From Setaria digitata (Eukaryota; Nematoda; Chromadorea; Rhabditida; Setariidae), in NCBI GenBank assembly GCA_003640385.1, contig RCAB01000127.1, positions 82,048-146,047 on the forward strand: a stretch of 64,000 nucleotides of DNA, written 5' to 3'. Of this stretch, positions 45,501 to 60,450 are shown one piece after another. Both the position numbers and the translations under genes were made by a program. Position 1 is the stretch's first letter; each line of letters starts with the position of its first letter. The notes beneath the pieces are model-generated. The model ran no database searches. It was not told where the DNA came from and saw nothing but the letters and a program-made list of their open reading frames with translations.

Positions 45501-46032
45501 ATTACTATTATTTTCTATATTTGAGAGCTTAGCCTGAATGTATTTGCAGATCAAGATGAGCTAAAAAAAGGTGAAAAGGATTTAGGCAGTCAAGAATCCA
45601 TTTCAACAATAATTCGAAGAATGAGTCGAACTAATAAATGGGTTATAAATGAAGTAAAGTAATTTCATGGCTTCGGTTTTAATGTCATAAAACAAGATTT
45701 TTAAAGTTTTAGAAAATCACGAATTTCAGGAAGATAATTTAGTGATTGATTCGAGCTCCCTAGGAACTATGGAAAGGTCGACTTCTGTCTCAGTTACGCC
45801 AACCACTAAGTACGATCTTTTCTTAGTACGCCAGAAGTTTTTCAATTTTGATAAGCTAAAAGTTCACAGCGATTAGTATCCATATCAGATTCCACGAAAC
45901 GTAATTTTTAGTGGGACTTGGCGACAGAGCGATGGAAATGATAATAGCATGATATCAGCTGTTCCTACAAGATTACCATCGTTGTCTCATATGAAAAAAA
46001 GGTCGGTTCCTCACTTCTTCCTATCTCGGTAA
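42588..46032 (+). CDS. unrecognised protein with signal peptide
   Basis: I do not recognise this protein. Exons with agreeing phases: 42588-42793, 43913-43993, 44146-44176, 44258-44298, 44653-44725, 44872-44997, 45154-45247, 45391-45474 (or to 45420), 45550-45653, 45730-45809 and 45912-46032. This gives about 330-346 residues. Residues 1-20 form a good secretory signal (MFSSALIALLFLIHLTVVPA). The mature part has a few cysteines (SSCAPLE, FNTCS, LPICYKISC), a basic RKKVKK stretch, a segment with RCYPNVWEE, and a Ser/Thr-rich end. The intron 45475-45549 is T-rich, a multiple of three, and would encode a hydrophobic segment followed by TGA if kept. AATAAA at 46087-46092 supports the 3' end. The last exon could instead splice at 46001 to the exon at 51167. 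Confidence 0.5.
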
Positions 46033-49000
46033 ATTGTTAATGAATCGCTCATTTTACAAATATAATTTGTGCGGTGCAATAAGGCAAATAAATGTTTGTA
46101 AGTTGCTTTAGTAAAATATAGATTGAAAAATTAAAAACAAATTGCCAAAATTAATGATGGACGAATTAAAAATAAATGGAATGCTAATGGTCAAAAGAAA
46201 AATATTATTCAGTTGGATATTTTAGCAAAATTTTATTTTTGTGTTGTAAAACTTTTTATAACTACCTTTACCACATTCACATTCAGTTTGTTTGATGTTG
46301 TTCAATGTGATCGATTGTTGATTAAAATAAGGTCTATCACATTTAATAATATAATAATCATTTGGTTTAAATATTATAGATACTAATTGATCCGTTGTCT
46401 AGATATTTTTTATGTTTTGTCTACATAGATTTTTGAGTGAACTATTTCTGAATACGAGTTAACTTACCTCTCATTTTCTCGAGAGTGATCAAACGCTAAG
46501 TTCTATTAAGGAAAAAAAGATGTTTTCTGTAATCCTGAAGCTTTGGAACCTAACAGAGTGTCACTCTACGTAATCTAAAGAAATTTCTTACTTTACGCTG
46601 TCCCATTTTACGTTAAAGATATTCCCTTATGAAAAATAAACTAGTGAACATGGAAATTACTCTTGATAGCGATGACTTTCGGACTCATTCTCTGAGTTTG
46701 ATTGTTTTTTCAGCAATAATTCAGACTTCTTGACAATTCTAGTGATATTTATTGTGTTTGAAATACCTTTCATTCATTAAGTGGGAGTTTCCGTACCGGG
46801 ACAAAACATTCAAAACTAATCCGATCAAAGTCAACAACACACTTTGTTGCAGTTATCATTGAGGAAATCTGATTACACACCTATCACTAGACAAATCTCC
46901 CCTAATAAATACACAGCAGTCACTGTTTCCTGCAACAGCTCCTCTCAATGATTATCTACCCCATATAGGAGTCTTTGGCATCTCATTCGGGATACTTCCC
47001 AAGAATTCTTATTCGCCATAATTAAATTGATTTGCTCTGACTTAGTGGTGTATTTTTCTTTCATCTCTATACCTTTTTTGAGATTTGGTTTTTCCTTTTC
47101 CCTTTGTTTTTGTGATTGGAAATCTATATCACATAAGTGGATGGTCACTTCACTATTAAATTTTTTCCATCTATTCCGGAAGATACAATAAAAAAAAATT
47201 TCCAAGGATTCTGGAAGATATAATAGAAATGCTCTATCAATCCGCTCGCTCAGGTAGAATTACTAAAAACTGCAGTTTTTTTTTTTTTTATTCTGCACTG
47301 TGGAAGGATGAAGAAATATAATCATTAACTGATCCACACAAGCTAAAATTTAACAATAGTTTTTCACGACGATGTATAAGCTGCCATAACTCTCGAGAAA
47401 CTTTGGTCTTAGTACAGTGTATACTGCTTTAGCACCGTAAACCGACCATTAGGTAACAAAGTGCTGTAAAAGCCGAACAAGCGATGGATTTAAACAGGAC
47501 GCCAGTAAATGAGTAGAGAGTTTTAGTCTATGAACAGTCATATGGAACAGGTATGTAAGATGGAGAACCATAGGTTAACGAAACAAGTGTTCCCAGACGA
47601 AGTGAATTTCAAAGGTAAAAAATCACGGCTATCTTAGCAGACAAACTGTGCATCACGGAAGCCTATGTCAGCACGTAAAGCCTAGCAAATCAATGGGGAC
47701 ACAGTTTACTTGTACCAAGGCAGCTTAAAATGAGCAAGGCTGCTACTGGCAAGTGAGACTTAGCAGGTAAGCACTTAGTATGAACTAGTACTTAGTCTAA
47801 TGAGCGGAAGTAGAACGAAGCTTCAGCAAGGAGGAACTGCATACCATTCTCAAGCTGCAGTATCACACTTTCTGGTCTAACAGCAAAGAGTCGCCGAAGG
47901 TTGTTTGGTCGCGCAATCATTCAGTGCAAAATGAGGGGTGCGAGTGAGGGAAAGGCGAGGAGGGTGGAGTGCGGAATGGCTACTGTTTGTGATTTTCGGA
48001 TCAAGACAGGGTCAACTATGAGCACTCACTGGTTTGATGCCCTCTATCGCTCTCGTCGTCGTCGCAGTCATCTGTCAACCAAAGACGCTCCCCTCCTTCG
48101 GATCTGTTTCACTCCTAGTGCCTCTCCTGGCCTCATGTCGCATATCGATGATACCCTCTTCGTCTCATCTCCATAACTACAATGCTTCTGTGGATACTGC
48201 TACTACTACCGCTATCACTATTGCTGTCGGTGCCACGTTGCTGCTGCTCTGCATGCTGATTAACAGCAAGCACTACTTGTCTTGCAGTCCTTCAGTGTCG
48301 TATTATCGACCCATGCTGTTGTGCAGCGTTCAGATGTCGGCGACTTGCGCTGCAGTCTGCGTGTCACCACTGCCATCTGTAGATAAGTTTGGAATTGATT
48401 AACGCCTGACGACGCTCGTCATCATCCTCAGTGCAGCGTCTCTTTATTTTGATTTATCGATCGCAACTTCCTCAGCTTTTTCACTTTTGCACTCCGCTCG
48501 TAAATATGACTGTGCTGCGACTGAATCATGCAGCTCCTGCGGCAGGCACGTGCTCGCTTACCTTTTCCGTGTCTTCGTCCATCGGCGGAACTGCTTGTTG
48601 CAGTCTTGGCTGCAACCAGCGACTAGTCCTAGTTCGCAGTGAAGACTGGTTTCAATTCGTTACTGCCAAAAGTTTCTTCTTTCTACAGTGTTGCTGTGGG
48701 ATTTTGATTAATCAGAGAGCAAAGCGGTGCAAATGAGATGTTTAAAACAAAAGCAGAAATTAAATTGTCCGTGAAGCGCTTCTCTCACTTCTTTTCCGTT
48801 TTGAAAAGAACAACTTGGAGAGAAACTGTATGCAGTGAACGCATATCTGCTAACTGCCAGTGGAAGTGCTGTTCATAGTAAATTAACAGATAGACTGATG
48901 TTAACGATGGCTCAGTTGGTAGCTGAAAACAGGTCTGGTTCAACTAATTAACTCTAGACCGTACTCATAGGAATAGGTGAAAGAAGCGGAAGCGGTGAGC

Positions 49001-51166
49001 TTGGAAATAATCTCGGCGAAGCTTTACCCTCAGATGAATAACTCACTCCCTCAGCTAACGGCAGTCGTATTTTTCTTTACCATTTTCAGATATTAAGGAT
49101 AAAAAATGTAATTCTCATTTCTAAATATCTTAAAAGAATCCAAATTATTTCTAATAAACTAATAGTAGCAGGAAGTATCATTACTTGATCTGGCTTGGTA
49201 TTATTTTATGTATCTGTTGCTTTAATCACTTATTATTGTTTCACAGTGTTTTCCTTTCCACTCTTCAATTTAATCGCTGTGTCGAGCACTAAGCCTTACT
49301 TGTCCATCATTTATTTCATCATTACCTTTGAATGTTATCATGGGGATGCGGACATTTATCTTCATTTCACTTCAACTACTTTTGAAATATATCATTTTTC
49401 AATTTTTCTCTATTTTTCATCTATTAGATTGATTCTGTTGCCTTTTTTTGTGCCTACTTCCTTTTCAAACACATCACGGAATTCTTAAATATTTGAAAAA
49501 AAAAAGTGGATAAAGTGATACCAGCCATCCCTTCACATCCTTGGATATTTCACTAGTCTTTTTACTGACCTTTTTGATATGAGACTGTCAAATTTCATGA
49601 TGTTAAGTCGTTGTGGCTAGAAAACTTAATAATCACTTGTCAAAATTTAACTTTATTAGACATGTAAAGTACGTTTTTGGTAAAGTACTCATGCAGTTCT
49701 TTGAAAATCCGTGTCAAGCTAGTTGAAATAAATGCCATTGCTCAGACATTCTCGAAAACGTTCAAAATTCGCTACGGCATTTAGCTTTAGTGTTTTTTCG
49801 TCTTTTTAACAGCTGTTCTTTACATTTATTCATTTCTGTTTGCTGTTGCAGCTGTTTGTTTTTTTCTTGAAATTATTTCGCGTTACTTTTTACCGCATGA
49901 TTCGTTTACTTCAGAGCAGTTAAGTTTTGAATATCAGAAAAAAAAGAGTTTTGTCTCCATTTTTCAGTAAAATTCGAACTTTGCATCACTTGACTCTTCT
50001 GTTAAAAAGAAAAAAAAAATGTAAATAAATAAATTCAGTTTTCACTTGTTGAATGAAAGTCGATTACTGTTCCTACCGTTTTCTAGTATTAGTCGGAAGC
50101 ATTTTTCTGTGCTTGAGCTTCAAAATAAAGGATTGCAAGATTAAAAAAAAAGAAATAAAATTAAGTTGGAATCCTACTGGTCTAGAAAAAAAGTAAAAGA
50201 TTTCGATTTTAAGCCTGCCCAATATTTTTCATATCTACTGGATGTTCAGTAATTTCTACAAATTCGACTGAGAAGTTTATATCTTGTCAAATTTTCCAGT
50301 TCTGGAATTTTTGCCTTTCCAAACAAATTACCTGTTTTTTGAAATGGTATTGAATAATCAGATCTGGTGTTTCACGAAATTTCAAATTCGCTTAATAATT
50401 TTGTCACTCCCATTTCAAACTTCTATATGTTGTTAAATAACAGGTGGATGAACACAAGCCAGAAAGTGTAAGCCAGCCAGCAGAATAGTATAATGAAATG
50501 TGCTTATAAAATTGGATCACATCTGAGAAAACAAATTACTATTATTTTTTAAGCTTTTCACCTTCTGCCTTGCAGCATTTTTTAGTTCATCATAAGTCAT
50601 TATTTTTGCCATGTTTATGCTTCTTTTCATTATAGCATTTAGGGTGATGGGGTGATGTACTGTGATTTATTTTCATGGGATCACGGCATATCTTTTTTTT
50701 TTTTTTCCTTAATTCTCTCATATTATATTTCTTTCCAGCAAATAATGTTCAATTCATTTTATCCTTGTTTTTGCCAACAAACATGAGAAATAGGCTCAAA
50801 TAGTACCACTGAAAAATCTTTAGGTGTGACTAACTGAAGACAGTAAACATGATGTGTATTAAACATTTAATTGGTGTGCCAAAAAAACCTCAAGTGAAAT
50901 GTGACTCTGAAAAATTTCTGAAAATGTTTGTTGATGATGATGAATATTTATTCTTTTCTTTACTCAGTTTTCTGGTAAATATCGATTCACTAAACCATTT
51001 TTTAAAATTATATTTAGTTGGGAAGTAATTTATTGGATTTACGTTGTTTGTATGCCCAAATCTTAGATAAATTTTCAATTGCATACACTATTTAAGTGGT
51101 TCACGAAAAGCGGAAGTAAGATTAATCTTCTTAGTCCTAATTTACTGGAAAATTCTTGCATTTCAG
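46033..51166. other. 5 kb region without a modelled gene, containing a GC-rich island
   Basis: Mostly AT-rich noncoding-looking sequence, apart from the island annotated at 47880-48740. It is either intergenic or a very long intron, because the exon ending at 46001 and the exon starting at 51167 are in matching phase. No RNA gene was recognised. Confidence 0.45.
47880..48740. promoter_or_regulatory. GC-rich island, candidate promoter or 5' exon
   Basis: About 860 bases are much richer in G, C and CpG than anything within several kilobases. Overlapping + strand frames of 91, 122 and 101 codons lie in it. The frame at 48034-48402 starts with a hydrophobic segment and has a second one (residues about 57-78). 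Long frames are expected where stop codons are rare, so they do not prove coding. A promoter or first exon of the PH/actin gene downstream is one reading; a separate gene is another. Confidence 0.3.
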
Positions 51167-54100
51167 ATATTGCAAAACCAAAGCGTCAACAGAGTTAGTA
51201 ACTCCATTGCAAGTAGTAGCTGAGCAACAGGTGATAAACAGACCTATCAATGATCGCGTCAAACTGCAAGTAACTATTAAGGAATCTGTATTTACTGGAA
51301 CATTTCCTTCCCACCGGCTTCAATATGGTTCATGTAGCAGAAGCAAAAAGTGCGTTTCATCCCTGATATCACATCCAGTTTTCAAAAAACATTCATCAAC
51401 TACACCAAGAGAGCCTGAAACTGGTTCCACTGTGTTGCTGCATCGAGATGACTGTAATTTCCTAGCTAATTCGAATTTGGTGGTGAATTCATCGAATGCG
51501 AAGCACAGTAAGTCCGGTACAGGGATTTCCATAGGCCTGCAACAGTTCAGATCTATCGAAAGTCAACACGTTTTAAAATGTTCCTTAACAAATTGTCAAA
51601 AAAATAGTTTTGAACACATTTCACTTACCAGTATTTTCGACTCAAAAAAGGAAGTCGCTGGAAGTTTGATTGGGAACCGTCAATTAACTGGTAGCCGTAA
51701 ACCACAGTCCTTAAAGACTTTTCCAGTTAGTAATAAAGCAGAGGATATAGGAGTACCAACCTCATTCGTTTGTAAAATAATGCCAGCAGTTGAACATAAT
51801 TCACCGGAATTATGCACAAGTAAGGATTCCGTAGAAAAATATGTGACAGTCGAAACGATGGCAACCAGTAACTGGGATCCAACACTTCTCCTAAATAAGC
51901 TATATGAGGTGACTTTTGGACTTATCATCTCAGTATGTTCAAATTCTTCATAATCCTTCGAATTATTCTAGCTACGAGGAGATTTCTGAAAGAATGATAT
52001 TTCTTGGCTGAGAGAGCTTAAAATGTTCCCGTTTTCGTTCGGTGAGAAGTATGAGTTGAAGATCACTGAAACTATATGCATCTTGTAAAAGTGAACTGTC
52101 GGAAAGTCTTGTGGTTAAACTACGATAAAATGACAGCATCAGAAAAATGTCAGATTGTTTGAAATACGGAAACAAGGAAAAAATTGAAAAATGCACTTCA
52201 ATTTGCATTCGGTTCATTAATTCGATTACATTTCAGCGCATAGGTGATGGATTTACTGGTGTCTGGTTAAAGTTATTAGAATTGTAGGTCAGTTATGAGC
52301 CACGTAAGGAGTCGAAACTGAACCGTTTTACTAATATGGAAGGACATCTCGAAGTTCCCGTAGATGATGAAAGCATATACGCTGAATTGCAAAAAAACTG
52401 GGTGCAAAAATATTTTCGAACAAGAGATGGACGTTTGCAATGGTTTGCTGTAAGTTTATCTTTCATTTTTGGGTGGAATGAAACAATTTATAAGACTTGC
52501 ATGGTTTCTGCTTTTTTCATGGCGACTACATGCTCAAGTATTAGCCCATGTTTTGAAACATTTCAAGTTTCGTCTATAGTAATTACTGAGGTTTCTATGG
52601 CATCTTCAAAAAAAGCATGGTTTCGAATGAGAAGATATTCTCTTAATTTTGAAAGTGTAAATTAGTAAATTTTCAGGTCCTAACGAGTATAACTTAAGAA
52701 TCGTTTTCCTGCGTCTTTCCTATATGTAGTTCATCGGTGTAGAATACTTGTATTGTTACTAAGAATAAATTCTAGTGCACTGCAAGTAGGCTTTTGCCTC
52801 ATGCCAGAGAATCCTGCAGTCAGAATTGCCTTCCAGAGGGTGGAGTTGAATACCAATAAGTACTCTGTTGTTCAAATTTTCAGTCACATTTCGCAGACGA
52901 CACACCGGTTGGAGAGGTGCTGCTTTCTGGCTGTGAAGTGGATGCCAATAGGGATGAAAATGCACTTTATATACATGGTGGAAGAAATCATATCAGAATG
53001 ATGTTGAGGTCAGCTTTGCGTAAATTTACTTGTTCACTGAATTTAATCATATAATCGGCAGATTCGTTATTCCATTTATTAATACCAGATTGAAGAAATC
53101 AGTCATAAAATACCATGCACTTTAAATATTTACATGTATGATCGCCTTAGTACCTCGGGAATGTTATCTATTAGAGTTTATCTTCATCTGTTCAACATGT
53201 GTGGTACTTTAGGATTCCACCAGGAGCCAATGTATTTGATAAGTGGAGGAAGGCCATGAATAGTCATGCGGCCTCATCATATCTTGATGCATTCGTTCAT
53301 CCTGTTTATCCTCCACTGCCTCATATTACCGAGGTTATTGTTCATGAAAAATATGTAGAGATTATTTATTCAATAATTTAAATCACAAGAATTAAAATTC
53401 ACCAATTATTTTGTATATTTTCATTTCATCCTTCCAATTCTTCATCATCATGCCCATTTTTTGTTCTATAAATCGTATAAATAGCCGTTTAAGAAAATGC
53501 CCATTTCCTTTCCAGATTCTACATATCACACCCATGTATTGCAGAAAGTCGCTATAATTGAGCTTGGATCATGTTCCATGCGTGCTGGTGTACTAACAAT
53601 GGAGCCTTCGTTGCCACAGTCGTTTTTCCCATCGATAGTTCGTGTGAAAGATGATGGTAAACTTATTGTAGGCAGTGATGCATTCCGGCCTGAGGTTTGT
53701 TAGTTTTTTTTTTTTTGAGTTAAACCCTTCAAAACTTCATTAAGATATTTATAACAAAATAATGCTGCTGTGGAATATTTACGATATCTTTAGAAGGAAA
53801 AAAATATTTTACATGTCATGAAATAAAATCACTAACTCTTTTACACTTTGTAAGTTCAAGCTTTTAATACGGTTAAGATAAAGAAATTTCAGAACCGTCA
53901 TAGAGGTGAACTGATAAGACCACTGAGAGCAACAGATACATCATTGGAACGGTATGTGTTTCATAGATCAGCACTGAAAGCTTGCTTGCAGAAATGTGTG
54001 GATGACTTGAAGATTGACCCAACAAAATATCGGGTAATTATGTTTTTTCCTTAGCACCAAGTAGAAGATCAGACAAGGATAATAAATAATTATAAATGTG

Positions 54101-56522
54101 GATACTCTATCTATAGGAACATGTGTATATTTTGCCTCATGCATATGTAGTTATTACTTTATTTTTTTCTTGTCATTACTAACCACTGTAATTATTAAGT
54201 CACATGAACCGTAAATTAAAGTATAACTTCTACAGGTCTTGCTGTCAATCCCGCAAAATATTCCTACCACCCTCATTGCTGATTTGTTGAAGATTGCTTT
54301 GGAGGAAATGTGCTTCCAGGTTTGCTACTCTCAAATTCTCTATTTATTTCTCATTTTTTACAGCTTTGCATACTTCGACAGGGTTTTTTTGTCCTAGATA
54401 AAATTTATTTTGTAATCACTCTGCAAATACCTAAAATTCGTTTTGTTCAAGGGTGCGGCAATATCACGTCAGCCAAGTCTTGTATTATATGCTTATGACG
54501 TAGCTACAGGTGTCGTGGTTGACATTGGCGATTGTGTTAATATTGTTCCAGTAATCGATGGTATGTTTTAATCCCTAAAATTCTGATTATTCTGGTTTTT
54601 TTTTTTTTTTTTTTTTACGGGTTATATAGGTGAAAAATAATTTAAAAAAATGACGTTTAATTGTGCTACATCTTATTTCTTTCTTAAAAACAAACTTCTA
54701 ATTTTTCCCTTTTGCAAAATTGGCCCTTATCTATTGATCGTTATCCGCTCTACGACCAATTTCTTATTCTCTAAACCGGTTGTACTCGTGGCTCATGGTG
54801 GTTTATGGAATGCAGTTATATTGCGCAAATTATTTCTCTTAGATTATTACTGCAAAAGCATCTCGTACTTGGAAGATTTCTGGTAGCTAATCTTTAAAGA
54901 AAGAAAGTACCTCAAAATAGTAAAAAAAAAAGATAAATGGTAATGTGTCTATTATTTTTGAAGGCTGACGAATTTGATAGACGCAGCTAATTTCTACTGT
55001 TCTGTGAATAATATGTTCTGAATTTTGCTACCCATATTTGGAAACTTTATCAGTCATGGCAAGTGGTCTTTCAAACACTTCATAGTGTCATGAAATTGCG
55101 TGATTAAAGTGTATAAATTTGAAGGTTATGTTGTTGACAGTGCAATTGTGTCACTGCCATATGGTGCAACCCAAATTATGAATGCTTTACAATCGAAACT
55201 TATGGAACGTAATAGTGGCAGTTATACTTTTCAGTCATCAGTTGAAATGCTCATTTCTCGCTATGTTATGGAGCAGGTATATTTATTGATAATTTCATAA
55301 TTGCTGGACTGTTAAATTTACTGCATAAATGTGTGGATTTAGTTTCCTGTTTTCAGGCATGTTTTGTTGCTACTGACTATGAAGAAGAAGTTAAAAAATG
55401 TACAAGTAGCAGTTCCAATATAGATACAGTTGTTTCTATTGAAGAATTTGAACCAACCAATGAAATGATGTCTTCTTTCAAGGTATTTTATTCTTTTCAT
55501 TTATATCTAATTCATGACTAGCTACCATTTGAAACATTTTTATCTTTAATGCTAGTTGGGATTTTATTTAAGGTAAATTCGGCTCGGTTCACTGCGGCTG
55601 AGGGCTTATTTAAGCCGAAAAGATGGGGTCTTGACACGAAGGCTTTGCATCAGCTAGTGTTTGAAGCCGTACAATTATCGCCTATTGATAGCAGAAAAAC
55701 TTTATTCAGGTAAATTTATTTTCGCGAAGTTCCCTTAAGCTGTTGATGAAAATTTGGTATTGAGCTTTGGTGTAGTGATTTTATAATTTATATCTTAATT
55801 TTATTTTTAGAAATATATATCTAGCTGGTGGCGTCTCCTTACTTCCTGGTTTAGCCGAAAGATTAGAAATAGAAGTAGCATCACTTGTTGCACCGATTAT
55901 ACACACGCAGGTAACGCTTCCATGTTTCGTTAGAATTGTCATGAAATCTAAACATTACATGTTATAAGTCATCGCTTTCTTAAGATAAGCATAATACAAT
56001 AAATTTATCATATTTGATGCGGGCCATCTTTTGAATCTAAGATTTTCTCATTCTCACAAAGGTAAATTGTGAAGATTGCTTCCCTCTGTGAAGATTACTA
56101 ATTGACAACGAACAGTGTCTACATTTTAATTAAAACAACTTGTCTATTCAACTTGTTTGTTTGTCTTTTTTTCTTATTATTTTTTTTTTTTGTGAAGAGA
56201 TAATATTGAAGTCACACAATATGGAACTTTCTGTAAGTGAGCTAAGATCAGTCCTTTTTTCATTGTTTTCGTTGCAGTATCTTCCACTGTTCTGAAACCT
56301 TCCGGTTCCATCAATTTTTAAACCGTCCCATTAGTAATTCTTTAAATCAAAATTTCGGGGATTAGGTTTAACATCTTTTAGGTCCATCTTTCACCGTGGA
56401 GGTACAATGCAGCCTATCTGGGAGCACAAGTGATCGCCTCAAGTACGCAGTTTGACCAGACTTGTATTACACTTCAAAGTCTCAGTGATTTTCTACATCA
56501 TTTGCAGAATTCCATCTTTTAG
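51167..56522 (+). CDS. PH domain plus actin-fold protein (5' end missing)
   Basis: Exons: 51167-51908, 52288-52449, 52884-53008, 53213-53333, 53545-53694, 53894-54033, 54236-54319, 54452-54560, 55125-55276, 55357-55482, 55573-55709, 55811-55910 and 56382-56522. The first exon has no start ATG, so an upstream exon is missing. It encodes about 247 Ser-rich residues without a known domain. A PH domain follows (KYFRTRDGRLQWFA, then a C-terminal helix with FDKWRKAM). The rest is an actin-like fold: phosphate loop 1 as IELGSCSMRAG, FFPSIV, loop 2 as VVDIGDCV, and LAGGVSLLPGLAERL for the adenosine motif. Loop 1 lacks the usual Asp and Lys, so ATP use is doubtful. One base appears to be missing near 54000. 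AATAAA is at 57084-57089. A cytoskeletal or membrane-linked role is inference. Confidence 0.8.
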
Positions 56523-59630
<3,108 letters not shown>

Positions 59631-60450
59631 TTTTGAAATTGAGAAGCAACAACTGTTCGCTTTTTTTTAAACTTCTCATTCCCTTTTGTTAAAACGGAAA
59701 TATATTTACGCTATCACATTTAACATATTGGTTCGTTTTATTTAATTGCTTATTGAACATCAGTAAAATTATCTTTTTTACTGTCTTTACTATCTCGTCT
59801 GCAGTAGTATCAAGAATACAAAGAAAAAGGGGCAGCTCTTTGGTAGTGGTGCAGTCTAAATTCAAATTATTTATGACACAAAAGCAGTGCATAAGATTTC
59901 CAGAAATGGGAATGGGAAGAAAATGATAATTTTGCAAGTATTCAAAGTAACTCATTTTGGATTTGTAAACAGGTTCTGGTAGTGCAATAGTGACAGTTGG
60001 TGAGAGTGTTTTCAAGAAGTTACTTGAATTCCAGCAGCAGCAGGGAAAGTGAATAACTCCTTCGGTTCTGAAGTTAATGGATAAAAGAAGTAATCGTTCC
60101 ATCAGTCACACATCCTTATTTTGCATGAAAAACTGGATTTTAGAGGAGCAATCAGTCACCTTGACTTCTTCGATTATAAGTAGGCATGCATTATCGCTAC
60201 TTCTGTCCTATTTGTGCTGGGATATTCGGGCTCTACTTATGTTCTTCCTTTAATTGTACATTTTTTTATCTGGACATTTGAAAAATACCCTTTAGTTAAT
60301 TATTCATGTTATGTAGCAAAATAATTGAAGGATACCAAACTGCAGAGCTTCACTTAATATGACCGAAGTGTAGGATTAGTATTGGGATGTATTAGAACTC
60401 ATAAATCATATAAAATCTCGCAATTATTTTCTTGAATTTTGGATCAGATT
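59631..60450. other. intergenic region after ZNF330
   Basis: Contains the ZNF330 3' flank. A 137-codon minus-strand frame (60102-59689) spans it, but it lacks splice support and any recognisable motif. I treat the region as noncoding. The ATG at 60451 follows a gatcag acceptor-like site. Confidence 0.5.

Noticed and set aside
52237..52287. Short exon RIGDGFTGVW before the PH domain
   Set aside because: It runs into an in-frame TAG at the next acceptor. Skipping it joins GAG to GTC in phase 0.
59689..60102. A 137-codon minus frame behind ZNF330
   Set aside because: There is no recognisable motif, no flanking splice structure, and it lies in AT-rich intergenic DNA where such frames occur by chance.
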